Shown: positions 1-7,422, counted from the stretch's first letter. The stretch is 21,724 nucleotides of DNA from a virus (IMGVR_UViG_3300034272_003646:1-21724); one strand, 5' to 3'. The notes: a model not told the origin generated them from the letters alone. Numbers and translations are program-made.

Positions 1-438
1 CTTTCATTTAGACAAAAACAATATTTGGAGTTCTACGAAATCAAAATTAAAAAATTACAGGGTATGTTGAAAGACGAATCTGACCCTGAAAAAATTGATA
101 AGTTGATGTCAGATATTCAAGCAACTGAAAAAAAAATCGAGCATATCTATGAGAACCCTGAGGGTGAGGAAGTCGATGAGGATAAAATTGATGAAATTAT
201 TGAAAGACTTTACAATCTTGCTAAGAATGACCCTTTGGACTATTTGAGAGAATTCGGTGGGTTTAGTGAAAAAGAAATGTTGGAGTTTTTGGTTAATCAA
301 GATATGATTGATATGGATTCCCTTGTTAGAGATGTTGTGGATACTGATGGATATGGACACACATTGAATACCTATGATGGTTCGGAAAATGAAATTATGT
401 TCGGAGATACCTTGTATTACATATTAAACAATCAATAA
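1..438 (+). CDS. Unknown acidic phage protein, 5' end outside window
   Basis: The reading frame is open from base 1, so the gene probably starts upstream; a TTG at 25 is the first possible start inside the window but nothing favours it. The visible part has about 145 residues. Its first half is charged and heptad-like (many K, E, D, I, L), suggesting a coiled coil. The C-terminal part holds DTDGYGHTLNTYDG and ends near TLYYILNNQ. This D-G-x-G-H-x-L...YDG-x-E-x-E...YYI arrangement recalls, from memory, the end of several small hypothetical phage proteins, so it may be a conserved phage module. No catalytic motif is seen and no function is assigned. It ends 41 bases before the next gene with no terminator between them. 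Confidence 0.75.
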   Translation, partial: LSFRQKQYLEFYEIKIKKLQGMLKDESDPEKIDKLMSDIQATEKKIEHIYENPEGEEVDEDKIDEIIERLYNLAKNDPLDYLREFGGFSEKEMLEFLVNQDMIDMDSLVRDVVDTDGYGHTLNTYDGSENEIMFGDTLYYILNNQ

Positions 439-479
439 AATTAACTACATAAATCCATGAACATCTTTATCTTTTGTTT

Positions 480-1208
480 ATGGAAAAAAAATCTACAAAA
501 TTTATTCTTAATAGCGATTGGTTTTTACAAAGACCAATTGATATGGAACACAAAGAATACATTTTAAGTTCTTTTTTATCCAAAGTGGAAGAAGCTTTGG
601 GTCGTGGAGAAATTTATCCCTATTTTACGGAGTTATCCTTACATATGGCTTCCATCGGAAATTATCTAAAAAATGGAAAATATATTGTGTTGAAAAAAGA
701 GTTTTCAGAAATCGATGATGAAATCATGTTATATGATTTGAAAAGTAAGTTGTGTAGAAAAAAATTCACTGAGTCTGAAAAAAATGAGTTGAATAATATA
801 TTGAAAGAATCTCATGAAAAATTATTACAGTATTTTTCCGTCTGTAAAGGGATGTGGGACTTTTCATTTGAAGCGACTTCCATCAAGTTACGTAAAAATC
901 GAAAAAATTTATCGTTAAACAAATCATATGTTGTTTATCACGACACTTTCGGTGAGATGTATTATATTTGGGAAGTTGATTATATCAAAGATTATGAAAC
1001 CAAGAATGGTAGTAAAATCGAGAGTAAACTTCTATACCAAGGTAATGATAAAACTTTTACCGAGGTCATTAAAAAGTTTTCAACAACTAAAAGTATGGAT
1101 ATACCAATCTTTGAGGTTTACTCAAGTCATAACCTTCCATTGGAAAGTAATTTATTACCTTTATTCAAAAGAAAGATTCATAGTTATTTTACCCAAACAT
1201 TACCGTGA
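480..1208 (+). CDS. Conserved hypothetical phage protein, 242 aa
   Basis: I chose ATG 480; a TTG two codons upstream is possible but less likely. The product begins MEKKSTKF and carries DWFLQRPIDMEHKEY followed by a helical stretch with EIYPYFTELSLHMASI. The order W-F..P-I-D-x-E-H-K-x-Y..L-Y-P-x-x-x-E-L-x-L-H resembles a hypothetical family I recall from T4-like phages, but I cannot name it. The rest is mixed helix and strand, rich in Lys and Phe, with no signal peptide, membrane segment or catalytic signature. The stop TGA at 1206 overlaps the GTG start of the next gene (GTGA), so the two are probably co-translated. Function unknown. Confidence 0.85.
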   Translation: MEKKSTKFILNSDWFLQRPIDMEHKEYILSSFLSKVEEALGRGEIYPYFTELSLHMASIGNYLKNGKYIVLKKEFSEIDDEIMLYDLKSKLCRKKFTESEKNELNNILKESHEKLLQYFSVCKGMWDFSFEATSIKLRKNRKNLSLNKSYVVYHDTFGEMYYIWEVDYIKDYETKNGSKIESKLLYQGNDKTFTEVIKKFSTTKSMDIPIFEVYSSHNLPLESNLLPLFKRKIHSYFTQTLP

Positions 1209-1606
1209 GTACCCCGTCACATAACGAAAAGGTTGGAACCAAATTTAATCTCCTTCCATTTGGAAGTCATGTTGGTGCTCCCAAAATAATTAAACCAGAT
1301 ACCTCAGCCTTCCTTCAAAGTTCCACTTCTAAATTCAATAGTCTAATAAAACAAAAATTTGAGGAGTTGAAAAAAGAAATGGAAGAGTTGGTATTATCCT
1401 ATAATCTTAATGAAGTTGTTTATAGTTCTGAAATAAGATTTGAACCGATTGTGGGAGATACATATTTTTTATATAAAAGAGAAGAAAATAAATATTTTTT
1501 ATCCATGATAGCTCCAACTGAATGGAAAATGGATTATATTTGTACAATACAATTAAATACCGACGGACAATGGGTTTTACTAAACGGTTCATATCCAAAG
1601 AAATGA
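1205..1606 (+). CDS. DUF2452-like protein
   Basis: The start is GTG at 1205, overlapping the previous stop (GTGA); no ATG in this frame would keep the conserved N terminus. The 133-residue product shows the DUF2452 pattern in order: GAPKIIKPD near residues 24-32, a helical segment with QKFEELKKEMEEL, then FEPIVGDTYFLYKRE, LSMIAPTEW and a final DGQWVLLNG. In that family (PF10504, with bacterial members and animal C1orf50 relatives) these blocks are the conserved ones; its function is not known. The family assignment is from recalled motif order, not a search. It overlaps the following gene by ATGA at 1603. Confidence 0.75.
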   Translation: MSTPSHNEKVGTKFNLLPFGSHVGAPKIIKPDTSAFLQSSTSKFNSLIKQKFEELKKEMEELVLSYNLNEVVYSSEIRFEPIVGDTYFLYKREENKYFLSMIAPTEWKMDYICTIQLNTDGQWVLLNGSYPKK

Positions 1607-1770
1607 TTATCAACCATCTTAACTTTCATAAGTCAATACAGGACTTATTCAAAGTTGAGTCTTTAATCTTTACTGATAATTTTTCGTTCCAAGTGTTTGA
1701 ACTTTTCAACATGGGATTAGATGGTAAACAACTCCAAGAAAAAATCCTTGAACTTGAAACAGACCAATAA
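1603..1770 (+). CDS. Small unknown protein, 55 aa
   Basis: Start ATG 1603 overlaps the upstream stop as ATGA. The frame is open from 1522, but that part lies inside the DUF2452 gene and is an extension only. The product begins MIINHLNFHKSIQDL, contains FTDNFSFQVFELFNMG and ends KILELETDQ. It is probably a small soluble alpha/beta protein. No motif is recognised. Its place in a chain of overlapping genes is the main support that it is real. Confidence 0.65.
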   Translation: MIINHLNFHKSIQDLFKVESLIFTDNFSFQVFELFNMGLDGKQLQEKILELETDQ

Positions 1771-1800
1771 TTACATTATATTATTATAAATTCAAAAACC

Positions 1801-2037
1801 ATGAAGACACTCAAAAATAAACAAACCGGTGATATCCGTCGTGAGGATAATAAAACTGCAGATGTTTTGGCTGGATTTGCAACATCTCTATGGAAATTCA
1901 TTTCCAAAAGTGAATGGAAACAATCACGTTCGACCAATAAACCTGTTGAAGTAGTCGTGTCCGACAAACCAACAACTAAAGCATCTAAGAAAAATGCTGA
2001 AAAGAAAGGTAGAAATAAGCGAGAAGGAAATTCTTGA
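1801..2037 (+). CDS. Small basic phage protein, 78 aa
   Basis: Starts at ATG 1801 after a 30-base AT-rich gap containing TATAAATTC. The N-terminal half, MKTLKNKQTGDIRRED...WKFISKSEWK, follows a pattern I recall from small hypothetical phage proteins (K-T-L-K-N-x-x-T-G-x-I-x-R ... W-K-x-x-x-K-S-E-W-K). The C-terminal third is a low-complexity Lys/Ala/Arg/Asn tail, suggesting nucleic-acid binding or disorder. No enzymatic motif. Its 3' end overlaps the next short gene by 44 bases in another frame. Confidence 0.75.
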   Translation: MKTLKNKQTGDIRREDNKTADVLAGFATSLWKFISKSEWKQSRSTNKPVEVVVSDKPTTKASKKNAEKKGRNKREGNS

Positions 2038-2146
2038 GAACTCAAATGATTTTGAATTAGGTAAAATAGTCCGTAGAAAGTATTACCAATTAAAAGAATC
2101 CAAATCGTGGATGCAAAAACTCAAGAGTTTGTTCTCAAAAATCTAA
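1994..2146 (+). CDS. Short overlapping ORF, 50 aa
   Basis: ATG 1994 opens a frame running to TAA 2146 that bridges the gap between its neighbours, overlapping the upstream gene by 44 bases and the downstream one by 40. The product begins MLKRKVEISEKE, contains SNDFELGKIVRRKYYQLKE and ends KLKSLFSKI; the charged, helix-forming composition looks coding. N-D-x-E-L-G-K-x-V-R-x-x-Y is a pattern I associate with small phage proteins. The start is uncertain because it lies inside another gene; ATG 2111 in the same frame is too late to keep the conserved-looking part. Without it, 2038-2106 would be an unusual gap. Confidence 0.55.
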   Translation: MLKRKVEISEKEILENSNDFELGKIVRRKYYQLKESKSWMQKLKSLFSKI

Positions 2147-2298
2147 AAAGACCAACTCACATTACATACATCAAGGATAGAATTATAAAGAAAGATATGG
2201 AATCTACCATGATGATTATTGAACAACTTTGTGAATCCAATTTGATTGAAGAATCTTCGTTGGCTAAAAATTATTACGTTATAAAAGAAAATGTATAA
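2107..2298 (+). CDS. Small helical protein, possibly winged-helix-like, 63 aa
   Basis: The only start near the 5' end is GTG 2107; the next in-frame ATG (2197) would remove half the protein. The product begins MDAKTQEFVLKNLKRP and continues with HITYIKDRIIKKD, MIIEQLCESNLIEES and YYVIKENV. A run of short helices ending in a beta-like Y-Y-V-I-K is compatible with a small winged helix-turn-helix, a guess from pattern only. Its stop overlaps the next ATG by 8 bases (2291-2298), typical of this operon. Confidence 0.6.
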   Translation: MDAKTQEFVLKNLKRPTHITYIKDRIIKKDMESTMMIIEQLCESNLIEESSLAKNYYVIKENV

Positions 2299-2920
2299 AC
2301 CTTACGTTGACCGTTCTCTAACCTATACTGACGACGGTAGATTGTTGGATGAAAATGGTGCTGCAATCATGATGGATTGGGAAGAACCCATCATGGAGAA
2401 ATCTGCAGAAATCATTTGTAGGAATGGTGGAAGGGTGTTGAATGTTGGATTTGGAATGGGTTTCATCGATACCCATATTGAAAAACAAATTGTTACTGAA
2501 CATTGGATTATTGAAGCCCACCTTGATGTCTATACCAAAATGTTACAAGATGGTTGGCATCTAAAACCTCACGTTACAATTCTTTATGGTGATTGGAGAT
2601 GGTACCTTCAGTTTTTACCAAAATTTGATGGGATTTATATAGACACTTGGGATGAAGATTTCTTGGATTTCCACAGATATATACCAAACATTCTCCAACC
2701 CGATGGGATATATTCTTTCTTCAACAACCCAAGGGAGGATGAAAATGGTTTACATATTACCCAAGAGGAATTTGATATTCTCGATAAGTTTTGTACTATT
2801 GAGTTCGAGGAAATGGGGTTGACCCATGTTGATGAAATTGATACCCAAAGCACAACTGGTGAGTATTATTGGCACCCAACATGGAAAACCTATTATTGTC
2901 CAATACTTAAGCTTAAATAA
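2291..2920 (+). CDS. SAM-dependent methyltransferase, GAMT/RMT2-like
   Basis: The 209-residue product has the class I methyltransferase core as it appears in guanidinoacetate N-methyltransferase and the yeast arginine methyltransferase Rmt2: GGRVLNVGFGMGFIDTHI (about 46-63, SAM-binding loop), HWIIEAH (71-77, acidic end of strand 2), HVTILYGDW (94-102), FDGIYIDTWDED (112-123, motif IV region) and PDGIYSFFNNP (137-147). Those relatives methylate a guanidino nitrogen on a small molecule or on arginine; the substrate here is unknown. It is soluble, with no N-terminal extension like the ankyrin part of Rmt2. It starts 8 bases inside the preceding gene and is followed immediately by a DUF3310 gene. 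An unusual family for a phage, but the motif set is clear. Confidence 0.82.
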   Translation: MYKPYVDRSLTYTDDGRLLDENGAAIMMDWEEPIMEKSAEIICRNGGRVLNVGFGMGFIDTHIEKQIVTEHWIIEAHLDVYTKMLQDGWHLKPHVTILYGDWRWYLQFLPKFDGIYIDTWDEDFLDFHRYIPNILQPDGIYSFFNNPREDENGLHITQEEFDILDKFCTIEFEEMGLTHVDEIDTQSTTGEYYWHPTWKTYYCPILKLK

Positions 2921-2921
2921 A

Positions 2922-3158
2922 ATGTCAGAACATTCAACATCTTACGAATACGTATCACATCCCGAACATTATGGAGGTGAGAATAATCCCTATGAGGCAA
3001 TCAAGGTTATCGAAGCTTGGGATTTGGATTTCCACTTGGGAAACACAGTGAAGTATATCTCAAGAGCAGGTAAAAAAGGTACCGATAAAGAATTACAGGA
3101 TTTGAAAAAGGCTCTGTGGTATTTACAGCGAAAGATTGAAAATTTAGAAAATAAATAA
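2922..3158 (+). CDS. DUF3310 family protein
   Basis: I placed the start at ATG 2922, one base after the previous stop; the open frame upstream lies inside the methyltransferase gene. The 78-residue product is a compact DUF3310 domain: VSHPEHYGG (11-19), EAIKVIEAW (25-33), GNTVKYISRAGKKG (40-53) and DLKKALWYLQRKI (60-72). This family is common in phages, often next to nucleotide-metabolism genes, and is sometimes annotated as nucleotide-kinase-like; its biochemical role is not settled. The stop overlaps the next ATG (TAATG). Confidence 0.9.
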   Translation: MSEHSTSYEYVSHPEHYGGENNPYEAIKVIEAWDLDFHLGNTVKYISRAGKKGTDKELQDLKKALWYLQRKIENLENK

Positions 3159-3322
3159 TGTTGATTTATCTATTGTGCGGTATGTTTCTCACTGGAACAA
3201 TAGAAGTATTAGCACTATATAATGCAATGGCTCGAATGAGTTGGCCCCAAAGAATTTTTATGATTCTACTTTGGCCAATCATTTTGATTTTTTTCTTACA
3301 TGAATTAACAAAAGATGAATAA
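3158..3322 (+). CDS. Tiny membrane protein, 54 aa, two TM segments
   Basis: ATG 3158 overlaps the DUF3310 stop (TAATG), and the stop TAA 3320 overlaps the methyltransferase start by 8 bases. The product begins MLIYLLCGMFLTGTIEVLAL (first hydrophobic segment), has a short polar loop AMARMSWPQR, then a second hydrophobic segment with FMILLWPIILIFFL, and ends HELTKDE. The basic loop between the two helices suggests it faces the cytoplasm, with both ends outside. It fills an otherwise empty 160-base gap between two firm genes. No family recognised. Confidence 0.72.
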   Translation: MLIYLLCGMFLTGTIEVLALYNAMARMSWPQRIFMILLWPIILIFFLHELTKDE

Positions 3323-4175
3323 AATTAAAACAATAATTAACGGTGACTGTATTGAGGTCATGAAAACCCTGGACGAAGGTTCAGTGGATTTGATAGTGAC
3401 ATCTCCACCTTACGGGGTTGGGATTGATTACGATGTTCACGATGATGATATGATATGGGAGCAATATGTAAAATTTACATATTCCTGGATGGAACAGGCT
3501 TACCGAGTTCTTAAAGACGACGGTAGGATTGCTTTGAACATTCCATATGAGATTAATCGTCAGGATAAAGGTGGTAGAATCTTTATGGTCAGTGAAGTAT
3601 GGCAGATTATGAAACAGATTGGTTACAAGTTCTTCGGAGTTGTTGACCTTGAAGAAGAATCTCCACACAGAAGTCGTACCACAGCTTGGGGGTCTTGGAT
3701 GAGTCCCTCAGCACCATACATCTACAATCCAAAGGAATGTGTCATTTTGGCCTACAAAAAGAACCACATCAAAAAGGTCAAAGGTGAACCTGAATGGGTT
3801 GGTGAACTTGGAGAAAGAGAAGATAAGAACGGTGTGATGAAACCCAAAACTTTCTACACCGAAGCTCAGAAAAGAGAGTTTATCGATTTGGTATTTGGAC
3901 AATGGAATTACTTTGCCGACACTCGAAGTTTAACCAAAGCCACATTCTCGATGGACATACCCACAAAGGCAATCAAAATTCTTACCTATAAGAATGATGT
4001 TGTTCTTGACCCGTTTGCCGGTTCAGGTACTTCTTTGGTGGCTGCAGAGGTTTTAGATAGACAATGGATTGGTATTGAGTTGAGTCCACAATATGCCGAG
4101 GTTGCTCGAAAAAGAGTGAATACCTTTGTTGAAGAAAAACGACAACAAGTATTGGAATTCAATAAAGAGAATTAA
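3315..4175 (+). CDS. DNA methyltransferase, N6/N4 beta class
   Basis: 286 residues with the DNA_methylase N6/N4 (PF01555) layout: GDCIEVMKTL (10-19), VDLIVTSPPYGVG (24-36, catalytic motif IV, TSPPY), DDGRIALNIP (68-77) and, near the C terminus, VLDPFAGSGTSLVAA (230-244, SAM-binding motif I) then WIGIELSP. Catalytic motif before SAM motif defines the beta class. Such enzymes methylate exocyclic amino groups of A or C at a short target; the sequence does not tell which base or site. In a phage it would protect virion DNA from restriction or regulate expression. It is the last gene of the overlapping run, and a strong terminator follows 6 bases after the stop. Confidence 0.93.
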   Translation: MNKIKTIINGDCIEVMKTLDEGSVDLIVTSPPYGVGIDYDVHDDDMIWEQYVKFTYSWMEQAYRVLKDDGRIALNIPYEINRQDKGGRIFMVSEVWQIMKQIGYKFFGVVDLEEESPHRSRTTAWGSWMSPSAPYIYNPKECVILAYKKNHIKKVKGEPEWVGELGEREDKNGVMKPKTFYTEAQKREFIDLVFGQWNYFADTRSLTKATFSMDIPTKAIKILTYKNDVVLDPFAGSGTSLVAAEVLDRQWIGIELSPQYAEVARKRVNTFVEEKRQQVLEFNKEN

Positions 4176-4180
4176 ATCAG

Positions 4181-4210
4181 ACCCTCACCAATGGTGGGGG
4201 TTTTCTTTTT
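4181..4210 (+). terminator. Rho-independent terminator
   Basis: ACCCTCACC (4181-4189) pairs with GGTGGGGGT (4193-4201) across a 3-nt loop, giving 9 pairs with one G-U, followed by TTTTCTTTTTT. Three other terminators in the window have the same ACCCTCA / TGGGGGT stem. It ends the 1-4175 transcription unit. Confidence 0.88.
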
Positions 4211-4220
4211 TGGTGATGAT

Positions 4221-4230
4221 GGTATTTATA
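4221..4230 (+). promoter_or_regulatory. TATTTAT-type promoter-like element
   Basis: GGTATTTATA lies 17 bases before the ATG at 4247, right after a terminator, where a promoter is needed. Closely similar elements precede ATGs at 9232, 14868 and 16727, and ATACTTAT precedes 17362. It contains no TAnnTTTG, so a phage-specific (middle/late) promoter is an inference. Confidence 0.35.
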
Positions 4231-4246
4231 GTAATATAATTGTATT

Positions 4247-5269
4247 ATGCAAGTAATTTTTACCGAGTCACAACTTAAGCAAATTCAACAGATTTTGAAA
4301 GAGTCGGAACAAATCAATGAGGCTCATTGGTTGAACTATGTTGCTGATGTTGCTGGTATCTTTGACCCAACAGGAGTCATAGATATCGGAAATGGTTTAT
4401 CCTACCTATATCAAGGGGATACTTTTTTTGGGATGTTGTCTTTAATATCGGCAATCCCTTACTTGGGAGATTTAGCCGCTAAACCTCTCATGTTAGCAGG
4501 AAGAGGTTCAAAAGTAATCAGACTAACAAATGATGCCATGAAAGTTGCAAAAACCAATCCAGCTAAGGCGACACGAATGATGGAACAAATTGGTAAACAA
4601 AATACTATGGTGGGAAAACTCATGGACCAAGTGAGAGTATGGGCACCAAAATTAAGAAAAATGGTTGATAGTATCCCAACAGGTAAAATGGGACAACCAT
4701 TAAAAAACACCATTAACGATGCAATCATGTTTTTCGAAAAAGTTGGTGCCGGTTCACGAAAAGCTTCAAAAATTGCTAAAAACTTTTCTAAAAAAACCAT
4801 GTCATCAGAGGAAGCCACTTCTGTTCTGAAACAAATAAGAAGTGCTGCTGAACAAGATGCTCAACTATTTAGATTATTTGGAGGAAGTGCCGCTCGAGGT
4901 ATCAAAGGTTTTGAAAAATATAAAGCTAGTGGAATGCCAAGATTGTTTGGTAACAAAGCAACAAGGAGTCTTATGAGAAGAACCAAATTTTGGGCGGGAT
5001 TCTTAGATTACTTAGGTTTGGGGAATTTTGTAGGACCCGATGAACTATCTAAACAAATGGGTAATCAAGAGTTCAACAGTAAGATGAATGAATATTCACA
5101 GACCCAAGAAGCTAAACAAAATTGGGAAACCGAATTTGGAGGAGTTTCACAAGAAGAACCAACACAACAGACTCAAACACAAACAAGTTCGAGTGAAACA
5201 TCATCAGACCCAACGAGGGACTTTTTTACTAATTTAATATTTGGTCCATTAACAGGAAAAGCAATTTAA
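4247..5269 (+). CDS. Virion-like protein with putative cleavable leader
   Basis: 340 residues. It begins MQVIFTESQLKQIQQILKES and then has INEAHW; LKE before S20 and INE before A26 both fit the (L/I)-x-E then A/G/S pattern cut by T4-type prohead proteases. The leader resembles those of the genes at 16727, 5645 and 6016. After it come a hydrophobic, glycine-rich region (about 35-85, with FFGMLSLISAIPYLG), a long Lys/Ala/Met-rich helical middle (Lys-rich FSKKTMSSEEA near 180), a basic region with ATRSLMRRTKFW, and a disordered Gln/Thr/Ser tail (EEPTQQTQTQTSSSETSS) before a short C-terminal helix. The composition suits an internal head or ejected protein. No enzymatic motif; function inferred only from context. 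Confidence 0.85.
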   Translation: MQVIFTESQLKQIQQILKESEQINEAHWLNYVADVAGIFDPTGVIDIGNGLSYLYQGDTFFGMLSLISAIPYLGDLAAKPLMLAGRGSKVIRLTNDAMKVAKTNPAKATRMMEQIGKQNTMVGKLMDQVRVWAPKLRKMVDSIPTGKMGQPLKNTINDAIMFFEKVGAGSRKASKIAKNFSKKTMSSEEATSVLKQIRSAAEQDAQLFRLFGGSAARGIKGFEKYKASGMPRLFGNKATRSLMRRTKFWAGFLDYLGLGNFVGPDELSKQMGNQEFNSKMNEYSQTQEAKQNWETEFGGVSQEEPTQQTQTQTSSSETSSDPTRDFFTNLIFGPLTGKAI

Positions 5270-5274
5270 TCAAA

Positions 5275-5643
5275 ATGACAAATACAGTTATAATAAATTT
5301 ATTAATGGCTCAGAACCAAATGAAAATTTTTCATTGGCAAACAGAGTCTTATGCTCAACATAAAGCTTTTGGAAAGGTATATGACAATCTAAGTGGATTG
5401 ATTGATGACTTTGTTGAAGTTTGTATGGGTAAACATGGTAGACCCAGTTTCCAAGGAGAGTTCAACATTCCATTATTCGATTTCAATACTGTGAGTGTTG
5501 ATGACTATGTAAATTCAGTCGTTTTGTTTTTATTATCCTTTTCACAACTATATAACCCTGAAACGGATAGTGATTTGTTAAACATCCGTGACGAAATGTT
5601 GGCTGAGATGAACAGACTAAAATACCTACTAACACTAAGTTAA
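5275..5643 (+). CDS. Dps/ferritin-like phage protein
   Basis: 122 residues, all helical in appearance. MAQNQMKIFHWQTESYAQHKA (11-31) is followed by YDNLSGLIDDFVEVCMGKHGR (36-56). The order F-H-W-Q-T...H-x-A...L-x-x-x-x-D-x-F-x-E matches the first two helices of Dps-like four-helix-bundle proteins, where His, Asp and Glu bind iron at the dimer interface; phage relatives are sometimes listed under DUF5856 (from memory). The C-terminal half (VDDYVNSVVLFLLSFSQLY, then EMLAEMNRLKYLL) would supply the remaining helices. DNA protection or iron/peroxide handling would be the family expectation, not shown here. It has no leader like its neighbours. It starts 5 bases after the previous stop and ends 1 base before the next ATG. 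Confidence 0.72.
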   Translation: MTNTVIINLLMAQNQMKIFHWQTESYAQHKAFGKVYDNLSGLIDDFVEVCMGKHGRPSFQGEFNIPLFDFNTVSVDDYVNSVVLFLLSFSQLYNPETDSDLLNIRDEMLAEMNRLKYLLTLS

Positions 5644-5644
5644 A

Positions 5645-6019
5645 ATGAAAAAATTTATTATTACAGAAGAAGAAAAAAATTCAATCTTAAATCAACATAT
5701 CCAAGCGACAAAAAGACAATATTTGTCAGAGAATAATATCTTAATGGAACAACCATATTTTTTGGAACCTTCCGAGGTCTTTGAAATTCAAAGTGGTTTG
5801 AATGATTATTTCAAAAGTAAGGGTGTGAAAATTGTAATTGTACCTGATGGTGCATGGGGACCTAAAACTATTGAAGCTCTAAAAAAGTTCCAACAAATGG
5901 AAGGATTAGATGTTGATGGAAAAATGGGACCAAAAACTATGTCCAAATTACAATCACTTGGAATTAATCAAAATATAATCAGTAAAATTGGTTCTGCTAT
6001 TGCGAGCTTATTCAAATGA
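5645..6019 (+). CDS. Peptidoglycan-binding protein with leader
   Basis: 124 residues. The N terminus MKKFIITEEEKNSILNQHI resembles the leaders of the genes at 4247 and 16727; candidate processing sites LSE (27-29) and LME (33-35) lack A/G/S after the Glu, so cleavage is less well supported here. Residues 41-106 form a PG_binding_1 domain (PF01471): EIQSGLNDYF, then DGAWGPKTIEALKKFQ (68-83) and GLDVDGKMGPKTMSKLQSLG (87-106), with the duplicated D-G-x-x-G-P-K-T signature. The domain binds cell-wall peptide; no hydrolase domain is attached, so it may anchor another virion component or help cell-wall passage. It ends in a hydrophobic helix (ISKIGSAIASLFK). Overlaps the next gene by ATGA. Confidence 0.85.
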   Translation: MKKFIITEEEKNSILNQHIQATKRQYLSENNILMEQPYFLEPSEVFEIQSGLNDYFKSKGVKIVIVPDGAWGPKTIEALKKFQQMEGLDVDGKMGPKTMSKLQSLGINQNIISKIGSAIASLFK

Positions 6020-7422
6020 AAAAAATAATCAATGAGTCGGGTTTAAGAGATATTAAAGCCTTAGCGGAGAGATACCCTAAGGCTAAAATTTATTTTCACC
6101 AAGACCTTGATGGGGTGACTACAGCACTTGCCATGAAAAACTATTTGGAGAACAATGGAATTAAAGTTGTTGATTCTGAAGTTATTCAATATGGTGATAA
6201 AGAATTTGCAGTCAAGAAAACTGATGCCAATGGAGATGTAATGCCTGTTTTGGTAGATTTTGCTCACGGAAAACCAATGTTTGTGATTCATACAGACCAC
6301 CATGATAGACAAGCTGGTGCTGAAGAAACTGGTGCAAAATCTTTTAGACCTTCCCGCTCCAACGTTGAGACAATATCTCAAATTGTTTCTCCAAAAGATA
6401 TTTTCCCTGAGACAGACCTTAGATTAATTTCTACGATAGACTCTGCTGACTTTGCAAAATATGATATCACTCCTGAACAAGTAATGAATTACATATTCAG
6501 AATCGATAAGGATAAGAGTCTATTACAGAACAAGTTTGCAATGGGAATGGTTCTTAATAAATTGTTATTGGCCTTCAAGAACAAACCAAAGTTTTTAGAA
6601 AACTTGGTAATGAATTCAGGTCCTTCTTTATATTCAATCCTGAACCAAATTAAAAAAGAAATGGGTGAAAGAAAATTACCCAAGCCTGAAGATTTGGTTT
6701 CAAACCAAGCATCATACATCAAACAAATGAAGGATTCACGAAGTGTGAATGTTATGGATAATATCATCGTTCAATACGGAGGTGGTAACATGATGAAACC
6801 AGGTTCATATGATAGATACACACCATTCAAAAATAATCCTGAGACGGACTTTTTGGTTATCGCTTGGCCATTAGGATTGTTACAAGCCTCATGTAATCCC
6901 TTTAAGAAAGATAGAGAACTAAAAGGCGTGAACTTAGGTGATATTGCTCAAGAGGTTTTATCTAAGTGGGAATCACAATTGAAATCCAAAAGAGTACCTC
7001 TGTCAACTATTAAGTACGTTTCCGAAAGTTCAATAGGTCCTATGTCCGTTGGATTTACCTTCAAAGATTTCAAAGCACTTTACGGGGACAAATTTGAAGA
7101 ATTGGAAAATGGTGAGTTGTTGATGAAACAAATTCAATATGTTATGTCTCTGCCTTACAAAGAATTGACTGAAAAACAATTCGAAATGTTAGATAAGATA
7201 GGAGTATCTGCTTGGGATTTGATTCAGGCCAATTCAGGAGGTCACAAGTGTATCACGAATATTTCGGGTTTGAACTATCTCGGAAGAGCTCCAAGACCAA
7301 ACGACGACCCATACCGTTACAATCAAGAATCCGAGGACGCTCCGTATATCAAATTTGTAAGAATGTTACAGAAAGAATTTGTAACTAAACTACAAGAAAA
7401 GATTGAAGCTTCTAAGGCTTAA
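6016..7422 (+). CDS. DHH-family phosphoesterase-like enzyme with leader
   Basis: 468 residues. After the short N terminus MKKIINESGLRDIKAL (INE before S8 fits a prohead-protease site) comes a DHH domain as in RecJ and NrnA/oligoribonucleases: IYFHQDLDGVTTALAM (25-40, motif I, D30 and D32), LVDFAHG (79-85) and the signature HTDHHDR (92-98), with STIDSADFAK (139-148) as a later metal-ligand region. Near the C terminus NSGGHKCITNISGL (406-419) matches the DHHA1-type GGH substrate-binding loop. Such enzymes use Mn2+ to hydrolyse single-stranded DNA, nano-RNA or cyclic dinucleotides; the substrate is not evident. Longer than NrnA (about 320) with an inserted middle region. Its 3' end overlaps the convergent transglycosylase gene by 11 bases. 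Confidence 0.85.
   Translation: MKKIINESGLRDIKALAERYPKAKIYFHQDLDGVTTALAMKNYLENNGIKVVDSEVIQYGDKEFAVKKTDANGDVMPVLVDFAHGKPMFVIHTDHHDRQAGAEETGAKSFRPSRSNVETISQIVSPKDIFPETDLRLISTIDSADFAKYDITPEQVMNYIFRIDKDKSLLQNKFAMGMVLNKLLLAFKNKPKFLENLVMNSGPSLYSILNQIKKEMGERKLPKPEDLVSNQASYIKQMKDSRSVNVMDNIIVQYGGGNMMKPGSYDRYTPFKNNPETDFLVIAWPLGLLQASCNPFKKDRELKGVNLGDIAQEVLSKWESQLKSKRVPLSTIKYVSESSIGPMSVGFTFKDFKALYGDKFEELENGELLMKQIQYVMSLPYKELTEKQFEMLDKIGVSAWDLIQANSGGHKCITNISGLNYLGRAPRPNDDPYRYNQESEDAPYIKFVRMLQKEFVTKLQEKIEASKA

Noticed and set aside
928-1224. 98-residue ORF
   Set aside because: Overlaps the firm 480-1208 gene entirely in another frame and has no recognisable pattern.
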